A stretch of DNA of 39,821 bases, taken from NCBI GenBank assembly GCA_945928865.1, contig CAMENZ010000013.1:1-39821 (forward strand), in the 5' to 3' direction. The notes beneath the pieces are model-generated. The model did no database searches. It was not told the origin of the DNA and worked only from the letters and a program-made list of their open reading frames with translations. The stretch's first letter is position 1. Each line of letters starts with the position of its first letter. This document shows, one piece after another, positions 14,750 to 23,667 of this stretch. The translations under genes and the position numbers were made by a program. Origin of the DNA: an uncultured Clostridia bacterium (GTDB lineage: Bacteria; Bacillota; Clostridia; Peptostreptococcales; Anaerovoracaceae).

Positions 14750-15731
14750 CAGTAGTTTAGTAGATATGACAATTCTTAGTCCAAACCATAGCGGGAGACG
14801 AAATCAGCCGATTACAAAAATTGCAATCCATCATACAGCAGGAGCGATTAGTGCAGCAACCATTGGTAATATTTTTAAACCTACATCAAGGCAGGCTTCT
14901 TGTAATTATGGTATAGGTAATGATAACAAGATAGTACTTTGTGTTGATGAAGCTAATCGTTCTTGGTGTACATCATCTTCGTGGTGTGATAATAGAGCGA
15001 TTACCATTGAAGTCGCTAATTCAAGTAATGGTGGAAACTGGCCAGTAAGTGATAGAGTTCTTGCAAAATTGATTGACTTAGTCACTGACATTTGTAAGAG
15101 AAATGGAATCAAAAATTGCACCTATACCGGTGGCAAAGATGGTGTACTTCAAAAGCATGAATGGTATGCCAATACCAATTGTCCGGGACCATATCTAGGC
15201 AGTAAATTCTCATATATTGCAAGTGAGGTAAATAAAAGACTTTCTGGAAATAGTTCATCTTCTAGTGCAGCAAACACTTCTTCTTTATACAGGGTAAGAA
15301 AATCATGGGGTGATGCTAAGAGTCAAAAGGGTGCATTTAGAAGTTTTGAAAATGCAAAAAAATGTGCAAATGTAAATTCAGGATACAAAGTATTCGATGC
15401 AAAGGGAAATGAAGTATATCCAAGGAAAAGTACTTCATCAAAAAGCATTGATGCCTTGGCCAGAGAAGTGATTGCAGGTAATTGGGGTAATGGAGGAGAA
15501 AGAGTAAACCGTCTTAAATCTGCAGGGTATGATTACAATGCTGTTCAAAATAGAGTCAATGAAATCTTATCCGGTAAAAGTAGTAGCTATGTTGGTGGAA
15601 AGTCTATTGATACACTGGCTCGTGAAGTTATACGAGGAGACTGGGGTAACGGACAAGATAGAAAAAACAGACTTGAAAGAGCCGGTTATGACTATAACGC
15701 TGTACAAAGAAGGGTAAATGAACTTTTATAA
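14742..15731 (+). CDS. Endolysin: N-acetylmuramoyl-L-alanine amidase with CW_7 repeats
   Basis: This 329-residue protein cleaves the amide bond between muramic acid and L-alanine. The start is ATG 14742, after GAGGGGGAAAG. The Amidase_2 domain covers about residues 8-160, with zinc ligands His30 (IAIHHTAG), His139 and Cys147 (HEWYANTNCPG). A linker and an SH3-like RVRKSWGDAKSQKGAF segment follow (about 185-225). Two CW_7 (Cpl-7 type) wall-binding repeats cover about 235-275 and 290-329, each with LAREVIxGxWGNG and GYDYNAVQxRVNE. The C-terminal half recurs at 27635-28170. Confidence 0.96.
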   Translation: MSNSSLVDMTILSPNHSGRRNQPITKIAIHHTAGAISAATIGNIFKPTSRQASCNYGIGNDNKIVLCVDEANRSWCTSSSWCDNRAITIEVANSSNGGNWPVSDRVLAKLIDLVTDICKRNGIKNCTYTGGKDGVLQKHEWYANTNCPGPYLGSKFSYIASEVNKRLSGNSSSSSAANTSSLYRVRKSWGDAKSQKGAFRSFENAKKCANVNSGYKVFDAKGNEVYPRKSTSSKSIDALAREVIAGNWGNGGERVNRLKSAGYDYNAVQNRVNEILSGKSSSYVGGKSIDTLAREVIRGDWGNGQDRKNRLERAGYDYNAVQRRVNELL

Positions 15732-15747
15732 CTGAATATCTAACTGT

Positions 15748-15788
15748 AAGCCTACTGGGGAGAAATCCTTGGTAGGCTTTATTTTTTT
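15748..15788 (+). terminator. Terminator of the phage late operon, 14-bp stem with GAAA tetraloop
   Basis: The left arm 15748-15761 pairs fully with 15766-15779 (three G-U wobbles) around a GAAA loop at 15762-15765; a T-rich tail follows. The same core, CCTACTGGGGAGAAATCCTT, recurs at 28191 and 30727, marking related phage ends. Confidence 0.92.
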
Positions 15789-15864
15789 GCTTTTGGTTCT
15801 TAAACGAGGGATTTATGTCCGTTCACTATTAGAGAAGAAAAACTCAAGATGTGGAGGTGGATTT

Positions 15865-16080
15865 ATGCAAGTAATAGAACTAAATGGTAAAAACATTGAA
15901 ATTTCAAATCTGTCAAAACCTACAAATAAAGAACTTCAAAATGAATATAACTATATTTTTGCAGAAGAACTGACAAGAAAACTCTTTGATAAGGGATTTA
16001 TTACAGATGAAGAATACGAGAAAATCATGATAAAAAACCGTCATGAATTTAAACCTTTTTTATCGAAGATTATGCCATAA
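15865..16080 (+). CDS. Small SHOCT-like protein upstream of recombinase genes
   Basis: This 71-residue protein starts at ATG 15865 with GGAGG about 9 bp upstream. The end reads LTRKLFDKGFITDEEYEKIM, the short C-terminal helix-turn pattern (SHOCT-like) seen in proteins encoded next to serine recombinases of Firmicute prophages. Its role is not known; it could aid oligomerisation or DNA binding by the recombinases. It lies 65 bp before recombinase 1 in the same direction. Confidence 0.65.
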   Translation: MQVIELNGKNIEISNLSKPTNKELQNEYNYIFAEELTRKLFDKGFITDEEYEKIMIKNRHEFKPFLSKIMP

Positions 16081-16144
16081 ATCACTTGATATATACAGCG
16101 GTTAGAGTGATATATGTAATACCGAAAAAGAAGGAGGTGAGACA

Positions 16145-17686
16145 ATGAAACGGATAACAAAAATTGAACCGTCAAAGAAAACAGCAAATAAAAAACTAAA
16201 GGTGGCTGCTTATGCCAGAGTATCGACCAATAGAGATGACCAGCTTATCAGTCTGGATGCACAAAAAAATCATTATGAAAAATATATAAAAGCAAAACCG
16301 AATTGGGAGTATGCAGGACTTTATTTTGATGAAGGACTAAGCGGTACACATATGGAAAAGCGTAATGGTCTTTTGAAATTACTAGAAGATTGTGAAAGAG
16401 GAAAGATTGATTATATTATAGTAAAATCCATCAGTAGATTTTCCAGAAATACAATAGATAGCATTGAAACTATTAGAAGGCTTTGTGAAAAAGGTATTTA
16501 TATCTTCTTTGAAAAGGAGAATATTGATACCGGGAAAATGGATAGTGAACTTTTACTTTCTATATTTTCCAGCCTTGCGGAAAGTGAATCAAAGTCTATT
16601 TCTGAAAATAACAAGTGGGGAATACAAAAAAGGTATCAAAATGGAACATTTAAAATAGGATATCCGCCATATGGATATCACAATATAGATGGTCAGATGG
16701 TAATAAATGAAAAAGAGGCTGAAATAGTAAAGTTGATTTTTTCAGAAGTGCTTTTAGGCAAAAGTCCGGGTCTTATTGCAAAAGAACTTAATGAAAAGAA
16801 GATTCCAACAAAACGAGGTAAGAACTGGAGCAGTGGTGTTATTCATGGAATGATCAGGAATGAAAAATATACCGGAGATGTAATTTTTCAAAAAACTTTT
16901 ACAGATGAGAATTTTAATCGCCATATAAATTACGGAGAAAGAAATCAGTATTATGCTAAAGACCATCATGAACCTATCATAAGTCATGACATCTTTGAAA
17001 AAGCAAATAGTATAATCGAAAAAAATGGCAAAGAAAAAGGGATTGTAAAGTATGCAGGTAAATATCAAAATCGCTATGCCTTATCCGGAAAGGTTGTCTG
17101 TGACGAGTGCAAGGGCAAATTGAAGAGGGTGAAGTTAAGTAGTTACTTTGGATTTGCCTGTAACACTCATATTAAAAATAAAGAGTTGTGTAATATGAAG
17201 ACGATACCGGAAGATTCAGTTAAATCAGCGTTTGCAACAATGATGAATAAGTTATCCATTGCTAGAGAGGTAATTTTAATACCATTTGAAAGGATGATGA
17301 AAAAAGGTAACTCACAAGAAAAATTAGAGAGATTAGATGAACTTGAAGTTTTACTTGAAAAAAATGATGAAAGAAGAAATCAAGTGATGGATTTTTTTAC
17401 AAAAGGTTTGATTGATCCAGCCGTATATTCTGAAGAAACCATGAAGTTAGAGGAAGAAAAAGAAACTTTTATAAATGAACAAGCCTTGATTACAGAAAAT
17501 CTAAACGGAAATTATGAAAAACAAAAGGCACTCGAGAATATTTTAAACTACACATCTGCTAAAAAGATTATTACGAAATTTGATGATGATTTATTTACAG
17601 AATATGTTGACCATATAGTAGTTTACAGTAGGACAGAAATTGGTTTTGCTATGAAATTTGGACCTGTTTTTAAAGAGAGGATTTAA
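16145..17686 (+). CDS. Large serine recombinase 1 (phage integrase type)
   Basis: This 513-residue protein has an intact resolvase catalytic domain (about 18-160) with nucleophile Ser27 in YARVST and the SISRFSRNT block, a Recombinase domain (about 175-275, GYPPYGYHNIDGQ to IRNEKYTGDVIFQKTF), a zinc ribbon (CDECKGKLKRV ... CNTH ... C, about 318-355) and a long coiled coil with VYSRTEIGFAMKFG at the end. It should carry out integration/excision with 2-bp staggered cuts, probably with the two downstream recombinase genes. AAGGAGGTGA lies at 16131-16140. The gene ends 1 bp before the next start. Confidence 0.95.
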   Translation: MKRITKIEPSKKTANKKLKVAAYARVSTNRDDQLISLDAQKNHYEKYIKAKPNWEYAGLYFDEGLSGTHMEKRNGLLKLLEDCERGKIDYIIVKSISRFSRNTIDSIETIRRLCEKGIYIFFEKENIDTGKMDSELLLSIFSSLAESESKSISENNKWGIQKRYQNGTFKIGYPPYGYHNIDGQMVINEKEAEIVKLIFSEVLLGKSPGLIAKELNEKKIPTKRGKNWSSGVIHGMIRNEKYTGDVIFQKTFTDENFNRHINYGERNQYYAKDHHEPIISHDIFEKANSIIEKNGKEKGIVKYAGKYQNRYALSGKVVCDECKGKLKRVKLSSYFGFACNTHIKNKELCNMKTIPEDSVKSAFATMMNKLSIAREVILIPFERMMKKGNSQEKLERLDELEVLLEKNDERRNQVMDFFTKGLIDPAVYSEETMKLEEEKETFINEQALITENLNGNYEKQKALENILNYTSAKKIITKFDDDLFTEYVDHIVVYSRTEIGFAMKFGPVFKERI

Positions 17687-17687
17687 G

Positions 17688-18110
17688 ATGAAGCATACAC
17701 CATATGGCTATACCATTGTCGATGGTAAGGCGGTAGTAAATGAAAAAGAGGCTAAAATATTACAAAAAATTTGTGATAATTATATTTTAGGAATGTCACT
17801 TATGGCATCGGCAAAATCAGTCGGTCTTAAAATACAGCATTCTGGGGTTAAAAGATTGATGCTTAATAGGAATTATCTGGGAGATGATTTTTATCCTGCA
17901 ATTTTAACAGAAGAAATCATGAATAAGGTTGAAGAAGAAAGAGCTCGTCGTGAAAAAGCATTAGGAAGGGATAGGAGAAAACAAGGAAAACCTGTTAGGG
18001 GAGTAGTATATACAAAGTTTTCTATTCCAAAAATAGATGTGAAATATGAAAATCCTATGAAGCAAGCAGAATATGCATATAGTTTAATCGGAAATGAGGT
18101 GAGCACTTAA
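17688..18110 (+). CDS. Recombinase-domain protein without catalytic domain
   Basis: This 140-residue protein begins [26 protein letters not shown], which equals the Recombinase domain (DNA-binding) of serine integrases but lacks the N-terminal serine catalytic domain and zinc ribbon. Residues 55-80 match the [17 protein letters not shown] segment, and the end is Arg/Lys-rich. It is coupled to both neighbours (1-bp gap, 1-bp overlap), so it is a real gene of a three-gene recombinase set and not a broken copy. A DNA-binding accessory or directionality role is an inference. Confidence 0.85.
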   Translation: MKHTPYGYTIVDGKAVVNEKEAKILQKICDNYILGMSLMASAKSVGLKIQHSGVKRLMLNRNYLGDDFYPAILTEEIMNKVEEERARREKALGRDRRKQGKPVRGVVYTKFSIPKIDVKYENPMKQAEYAYSLIGNEVST

Positions 18111-19681
18111 TGAATCTTGCTAAAAATATTACCATGATTCCTGCAAGAAGAATGGTGGGTACGCAAAAGCCTGCAGAAAAGACACAAAAATTAAGAGTTG
18201 CAGCCTACGCTAGAGTATCTACAGACTTTGAGGAACAGGAATCAAGTTATGATGTGCAGGTAGAACATTATACATCTTATATTAATAGCAATCCGGAATG
18301 GAAACTGGTAGAAATCTATGCGGATGACGGTATTTCTGCAACCAGTACAACTAAGCGAGAGGCTTTTAACCGAATGATTCAGGATGCCAGAGATGGAAAA
18401 ATCGATATGATACTGACAAAATCCATCAGTAGATTTTCCAGAAATACGGTAGATTGTTTGAGATATACTAGAGAGCTTAAAGCTCTCAACATCGCAGTAT
18501 TTTTTGAAAAAGAAAACATCAACACATTAGATGCCAAAGGCGAAGTGCTGATGACCATTATGGCAGCACTTGCGCAGCAAGAATCAGAATCTCTTTCAGC
18601 TAATGTAAGGCTCGGTATTCAGTTTCGTAACCAGCAAGGGAAAGTACAGATAAATCATAATCGGTTTCTTGGATACACTAAGGATGAAGAAGGTAATCTT
18701 GTTATAGTTCCGGAAGAAGCGAAAATAGTAAGACGTATTTATGCGGAGTATATGGATGGGAGGAGTTTTCTGCAAATAAAAAGAAGTTTGGAAAAAGATG
18801 GTATCTTAAATGGAGCACATAATAAAAGATGGCATGAAAGCAATATAAGGCAGATCCTTACAAATGAAAAATATATAGGGGATGCACTTCTACAAAAAAC
18901 ATTTACACTTAATACTTTGGAAAAGAAAAGAGTAGCCAATAATGGGATTGTACCAAAATATTATGTTGAAGGCAGTCATGATGCAATTATTGACAGAGAT
19001 GTGTTCTTAAGGGTACAAGCTGAAATTCGCAGAAGAGCAAATATATTAAACGGTGGTAAAAAGAGAATTTACAGTTCAAAATATGCTTTGTCCAGTATAG
19101 TCTTTTGTGGCCACTGCGGAGATATATTTCGTAGAATAAAATGGAACAACAGAGGATGCAAATCAACAGTATGGAGATGTGTAAGCAGGGTTTTGAAAAA
19201 AACGAGCGGAATTGATTGTCCCGCTAAGACTATCAGAGAAGAAGATTTGCAGGCGGCAGTACTTACTGCTGTAAATGATACATTTAACAAAAAGGATGAA
19301 ATCACTCCTATACTGATGGAGATTATTCGGGAAGTTGTAAATGAAGATTCACAGGAAAGATTGGAAAAGTTAGATGTGAAGATAAAGGATCTGCAGATAA
19401 AACTTCTTGAGACAGGTAAGGAACAAAAAATAATTGATGAAATAGGAGAGGAAATTATATCCCTTAGAAAAGAGAAACATGATATTATGACTAAGGCTGC
19501 TAAAAATATAGAGCTTCAGGAAAGAATAAATGATATGTTTTCTTTTTTACAATAGCAAACACAAGCCATTATAGAGTATTCAGATACGCTGGTTAGAAGG
19601 CTTATTGAAAAAATAACTATATATGATAATAAAGCAGTTGTTGAATTTAAATCTGGACTTCAATCTGAAGTGGAGATATAG
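18110..19681 (+). pseudogene. Large serine recombinase 2, interrupted near its end by TAG
   Basis: The 481-residue frame (stop TAG 19553-19555) has Ser37 in [17 protein letters not shown], a Recombinase domain ([18 protein letters not shown] to [14 protein letters not shown]) and a zinc ribbon ([18 protein letters not shown]...WRC). In the same frame after TAG the sequence goes on for 41 codons with the conserved end LVRRLIEKITIYDNKAVVEF and stops at TAG 19679-19681. So the protein lacks the final coiled-coil/beta tail found in its relatives. The catalytic part is intact, so partial function or suppression is possible; I mark it as probably damaged. Confidence 0.85.
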
Positions 19682-19695
19682 TGTGAATATTTTTT

Positions 19696-19726
19696 AGCCT
19701 GTAGGATAGAAACTACGGGCTTTTTT
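19696..19726 (+). terminator. Terminator after the recombinase operon
   Basis: The stem AGCCTGTAG / CTACGGGCT (19696-19704, 19713-19721), 9 bp with one wobble, loop GATAGAAA, is followed by TTTTTT. It marks the right end of the intact phage integration cassette. Confidence 0.88.
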
Positions 19727-19831
19727 GTATTTTTATGCTAAAATATATGTAATGATATTTTTTCTATTACTATAATAGGTTTAGACATATTTTCATTTAC
19801 TGTTGACATTCATAATGGTGTCTCAAGGCAT

Positions 19832-20099
19832 GTGGAGACGGTAGTCTTGATTTCACGGGTTAAGGACTGACCGCCGAAAAAGTGCCGCATTTCCGGGCTT
19901 TTCGGGCATTTGACCGTCAGCGGCGAAGAACGAAAATGAGCGCAAAAAATGCTCCGTGGAAACATATCAAACGCTTCGGTCAGAGGGTTGAGTAGGCCAT
20001 TTAGATGTCATAGGGTTGAGTGGCCGGTTTAGATATTTTTGTGATAGGGTTGAAGCTGTGATTTAGATGTCGGAGCGACAACTCTATCATATGGGGAGG
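19832..20099 (+). repeat. Leader A: repeat-rich non-coding region upstream of an orphan gene
   Basis: Between the recombinase terminator and the gene at 20108 there is no gene. From about 19832 the DNA is homologous to leader B (34771-35075): shared blocks include GTNGAGACNGT, ATTTCCGRGCTTTT, GAAACATATC (19959-19968) and GTCAGAGGGTT (19979-19989). Then come three units of the form AGGGTTGA(N8-9)TTTAGATGT-like, starting near 19984, 20012 and 20046. It is more GC-rich than its surroundings. I do not recognise it as a named element. Confidence 0.7.
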
Positions 20100-20107
20100 T
20101 AGTGATT

Positions 20108-20890
20108 ATGAATATAACGTTTAAGAATCCCGGTGTGGACTACATGATTCAACGGATAATAGAATTTCAAGTAGAAGGCGAATCTGATTTTTGGTCTGAA
20201 CCGCTGTACCATTTTTATCCACAAATTGATAGAGACCGCGCCAAAAGTTTGCCCGTCAAGGAAAGAGAAGAATATATAGAAAGAACTTTGCGTGCTATCT
20301 ATCCGGAGATAGAGGAAGTAATCAATCAAAAAGTTAAACTGTACTCTCAGTACTGGCTCAGCCACAAAGAACAAATATCAACCGCGTTATCTGATGCGTT
20401 TAAGGTTGATTGCAACATAATATTCAACGACATGTATTGTAATATCAGTATGAACCCTATTGAACCACGTTTTCTTAAAGAGAGATGCTTTGACATTTTC
20501 TATTTGAATAGTGAAAAGGGGGCCATAGGTGAGAGTATACATGAGATCATTCATTTTGTTTGGTTTTATGTTTGGAATCAATTATTCGGAGATAGTTACG
20601 ATGAGTATGAGCGTCCATCTCTTAAATGGGTCTTAAGCGAAATGGTGGTTGAGTCAGTGATGAAAGATGAGCGACTGTGCTCAATCAATCCATATTTCCC
20701 AAGAGAGAATGGTGGATGTATCTACCCATATTTTTTTGATATGTCAGTTGAAGGTCGTCTAATATTAGAAACGCTGGATGAAATGTATAAGACGCAAAGC
20801 ATAAAAGATTTTATGATAAACAGTTTTGCATATTGCCAGAAGCATGAAAAAGAAATTAGAAATCATATTCAGAAATCAGAGATGAGATAG
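20108..20890 (+). CDS. Orphan HExxH protein, possible zinc metalloprotease
   Basis: This 260-residue protein starts at ATG 20108 with GGGGAGG at 20093-20099. It contains HEIIH at residues 145-149 followed by a hydrophobic helix (FVWFYVWNQLF) and Glu178 in LSEMVVES, the spacing expected for the third ligand of a gluzincin. No signal peptide is seen, so it should be cytoplasmic. I do not recognise its family. It stands alone, behind leader A, and before a convergent recombinase remnant, the position of a cargo gene. A protease role is inferred from the motif alone. Confidence 0.7.
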   Translation: MNITFKNPGVDYMIQRIIEFQVEGESDFWSEPLYHFYPQIDRDRAKSLPVKEREEYIERTLRAIYPEIEEVINQKVKLYSQYWLSHKEQISTALSDAFKVDCNIIFNDMYCNISMNPIEPRFLKERCFDIFYLNSEKGAIGESIHEIIHFVWFYVWNQLFGDSYDEYERPSLKWVLSEMVVESVMKDERLCSINPYFPRENGGCIYPYFFDMSVEGRLILETLDEMYKTQSIKDFMINSFAYCQKHEKEIRNHIQKSEMR

Positions 20891-20931
20891 TCTACAAAAA
20901 TAAGGGATCATTTTCAGTTAATAAGATAAAC

Positions 20932-20976
20932 CGAGGCTCCCACACTGCCATCATCTGCGGCGGGGAGCCTCGTTTT
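20932..20976. terminator. Bidirectional terminator between convergent genes
   Basis: A perfect 10-bp inverted repeat, CGAGGCTCCC (20932-20941) and GGGAGCCTCG (20963-20972), has TTTT on the plus side and lies between the HExxH gene and the minus-strand recombinase remnant whose stop is at 20975. Confidence 0.78.
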
Positions 20977-22179
20977 ATGCCTCAATATCGATTGTGATGC
21001 CAGACTTAAATTCTACGGTGAAGTGGTCCTCGAATACTGTAATCTTCTCAATCAGGCGGCTGACCAGTGCCTCATCAAACTCCGTGATAGTGGCAGGCTG
21101 GTTCTTGACGAAATCCTGCAGGTCCCGGATCTGCTTCATCTGTTCATCCTTGATGACGCTGTCCACTTCAGCCTGCCTGCGCTGGTCCCGGAGCCGGAGA
21201 ATCTCATCCGCTATAACGTCGTAGTCGTCTTTCTGGTTGACCTTCTTTAGAAGCTCTTTTTGCAGCTTGTTCAGGCGTTCATCAATGACCTCTGGCGAGA
21301 GGACATCACCCTGCAGAACCACCGTAGCGATGTTTGCCCGCAGCGTTTGTAGGAAATCGTCCTTCTGACAGAGCACTCGGTTGATGGCGTCGATCACCAC
21401 CTGCTCCAGAAGTGTTTCATTGACCGTCCGGTTATGACAGGCGTGGCCGGTAGCTTCCAAGCGGCTGCAGCACCGCCAAACAATGGACTTGCAGCCTCGG
21501 TTGTTCCAGTGGACGCGCCGGTAAAACTCACCGCACTCGCCACAGAATACGATCTGTGCGAAACAATGCTTACAGGAGTAGCAGTGCCGTTTGCCGTTGT
21601 CGCTTGTATGGACCACGCGCCTGCGTACCAATTCTTCCTGTACTCGCATGTAAATCTCTCTTGGGATAATCGCTTCGTGGTTTCCTTCAACATAATATTG
21701 TGGAACGGTGCCAGTATTTTTAACTCTGGTCTTGTTAAGAAAATCGGTGGTGTAAGTCTTTTGAAGAAGGGCATCGTCGATGTATTTCTCGTTTCGGAGA
21801 ATCTTGTTGATGGTGCTTGTATGCCATCGAGGTTTACCTGCGCCGGTAAGAATACCATCAGCTTCAAGTCCAGCTGCTATCTTATCCATGCTGTAACCTT
21901 CAAGGTACTCTCGATAGATTCGCTTTACAACTTCAGCCTGTTCAGGGTCAATGACAAGGTTGCCTTCTTCATCTTTAGTGTAGCCAAGGAATCGGTTGTG
22001 ATTGACCTGCACTTGACCATTCTGGTAGCGGAACTGAAGTCCAAGCTTTACGTTCTGACTTATCCTTAAGCTGCATGATATACTTCAAGCAATCTAAGGT
22101 GTTTCTGGCAAATCGGCTGATTGATTTTGTGATAATCATGTCGATGGTGCCAGCTTCGCAATCTTCAATCATGCGGTTG
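20975..22179 (-). pseudogene. Serine recombinase remnant, N-terminus lost and internal deletion
   Basis: Reading leftward, 22179-22080 encodes [20 protein letters not shown] and [21 protein letters not shown], the middle of a catalytic domain; the nucleophile region is missing. At about 22066 the frame breaks: some 50 codons (the ENINT...QESQSLS part) are gone, and the next frame continues [16 protein letters not shown], the Recombinase domain, zinc ribbon (CGECGEFYRRVHWNNRGC) and the full tail FEDHFTVEFKSGITIDIEA to 20975. The GC content is clearly higher than in neighbouring genes, so it came from another donor than the phage recombinases. It cannot be active. Confidence 0.9.
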
Positions 22180-22683
22180 AATTAGAACGGTATGCAAAAC
22201 AGCATAAGCTGATGAACATTCGCCACTATATCGACGATGATGAAAGCGGAACAGGAAGAAATAGAAGAACGCTTATCCGAATTTGAAAATGCCAACCAAA
22301 GAGCAAAGAACTTTATTAAATTGGCAGAAAGCTATTCCAACTTTGAAGAACTTACCCCTACCGCCATCAATGAATTTATCAGCAAAATCATTGTGCATGA
22401 GCGAGATGTAAAAAGAGCAAAATATGCCGTTCAGCGAATAGAAGTGTATTTCAACTATATCGGAAAATTTGAAAATGAACTCACAAAAGATATAGAGCCT
22501 ACAGAACAAGAAATGATACAGATGAGAGAAGAAATAGAAGAAGCAAAGAAAGAAAAATCACGAGCTTATCATAGGGCATATTCCAAAGAATACAGAGCCA
22601 AAAACATTGAAAAGTTCAGAGAGTACGAGCGGATAAAAGCAAGGGAATACAGAGCAAGAAAGAAGCTACAAGCCACAACCTAA
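22179..22683 (+). pseudogene. TnpX/TndX-type recombinase remnant (DUF4368 end)
   Basis: From 22179 the plus strand reads [20 protein letters not shown], the beginning of a Tn4451-family recombinase catalytic domain (the LERYA...NIRHYIDDGxSG block). Within about 20 codons it jumps (frame change near 22240) to the extreme C-terminus: EIEERLSEFENANQRAKNFI, then LTPTAINEFISKIIVHERD and VQRIEVYFNYIGKFENEL, the DUF4368 tail, ending in a Lys/Arg-rich helix. About 350 codons are deleted. This was the integrase of the mobilizable element to the right, which is therefore stranded. Confidence 0.88.
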
Positions 22684-22709
22684 AATCAAATATCAACCAA
22701 TATGAAAAG

Positions 22710-22739
22710 AGGTTTCCTAAATACAGGAAATCTTTTTTT
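22710..22739 (+). terminator. Terminator after the DUF4368 recombinase remnant
   Basis: The stem AGGTTTCCT / AGGAAATCT (22710-22718, 22725-22733), loop AAATAC, is followed by seven T. Confidence 0.85.
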
Positions 22740-22760
22740 GTAAGTCGAAAGGAGGACTAA

Positions 22761-22958
22761 ATGGCAGAAAATGAAAAAGTACAGAGCAGTGAAACACAGA
22801 CCAACGAAGAACGAGCCACGCCACAAAAACCGAATGGCGTTATGATAAAAAAGATAAATGGAAAGACCTTTGTAACAGAGATATATTTTGATAAAAAGAG
22901 CAAGGATACATTTCAAGATAAGCTGTTAAAGGTAGTACAATCGGAACGGAAAGAATGA
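22761..22958 (+). CDS. tnpW: Transposon-encoded protein TnpW
   Basis: This 65-residue protein has AAAGGAGG at 22748-22755 and ATG 22761. The second half reads GVMIKKINGKTFVTEIYFDK and DTFQDKLLKVVQSE, the TnpW family signature found in Tn4451-like mobilizable elements and in many ICEs of Clostridia. Its biochemical role is unknown. It lies just after the recombinase remnant and before the mobilisation genes, the usual neighbourhood. Confidence 0.88.
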   Translation: MAENEKVQSSETQTNEERATPQKPNGVMIKKINGKTFVTEIYFDKKSKDTFQDKLLKVVQSERKE

Positions 22959-23071
22959 AAAATAGATTGCTTAGTATTAACATTTTCAATTTTTTCAATA
23001 TCTAGTTCTATGCAACCCTTAATACGTTTGATGATATGTGTAAAACTATGAGTTGTAAAAGAAAAAATTAC

Positions 23072-23100
23072 ATGACAAAACCATGCAAAAATGTTATAAT
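23072..23100 (+). promoter_or_regulatory. Promoter for the 23139 gene
   Basis: The -35 ATGACA (23072-23077) and -10 TATAAT (23095-23100) are separated by 17 bp; the start codon follows 38 bp later after AGATAGGAGATG. Confidence 0.7.
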
Positions 23101-23138
23101 ACTAAATAAAAACTTAAAAAAAGATAGGAGATGATAGA

Positions 23139-23654
23139 ATGGGACTGTTTGGTTTATTTGGAGGCAAGAAAACGATTGAGTTAGATAAAGCAAAAAGCGA
23201 TGAAAACAAAAATCGCATGAGAGAAATTTTTGATAATAAAGTAGATAATGGTTCGGAATATAAAATAGTTTACGCTTATTCAGAAGATATAGGCGGAGCA
23301 AATTTTGCAGTACTTCGTACTGTTTCCTATAAGTACAGAAGTTTTATACTGGGCTATAAGGAAAATGATTTAAGTTTAGTCTTTCTTGAAGTGAGCCCTG
23401 ATTTAAATCAGGTTGGAGAAGCACTTTTGTATAAACCACAAGATGTAAAGAAAACCAATTTTACAAAGATGGTAGGTGCATATTATCTACAGTATGGAAG
23501 TTCATTCAAGAAAGAATTTTTCAACTTTTTTGTTCCTGAGACTATTGAGGATATAGTTAACCATGATTGGTATGACGAAGATACTTTTACCTACATTGAC
23601 CAAAGAGAAGTACATGGTAGCTGGGTGGATTTTTGGAATAAATTTTGTAAATAA
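23139..23654 (+). CDS. Unknown cargo protein of the mobilizable element
   Basis: This 171-residue protein begins MGLFGLFGGKKTIELDKAKS, then a mixed alpha/beta body (YKIVYAYSEDIGGANFAVLR, RSFILGYKENDLSLVFLEVS) with many aromatic residues and an end HGSWVDFWNKFCK. The amphipathic GLFGLFGGKK start is seen in several small bacterial proteins of unknown role. It has its own promoter, and a small membrane protein gene follows 13 bp later, so the two form a cargo pair. No family is recognised. Confidence 0.72.
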   Translation: MGLFGLFGGKKTIELDKAKSDENKNRMREIFDNKVDNGSEYKIVYAYSEDIGGANFAVLRTVSYKYRSFILGYKENDLSLVFLEVSPDLNQVGEALLYKPQDVKKTNFTKMVGAYYLQYGSSFKKEFFNFFVPETIEDIVNHDWYDEDTFTYIDQREVHGSWVDFWNKFCK

Positions 23655-23667
23655 AAGGTGATTTATT

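Noticed and set aside
21434..22069. Plus-strand open frame opposite the recombinase remnant
   Set aside because: It is the antisense of conserved zinc-ribbon and Recombinase-domain codons in GC-rich DNA and has no family features.
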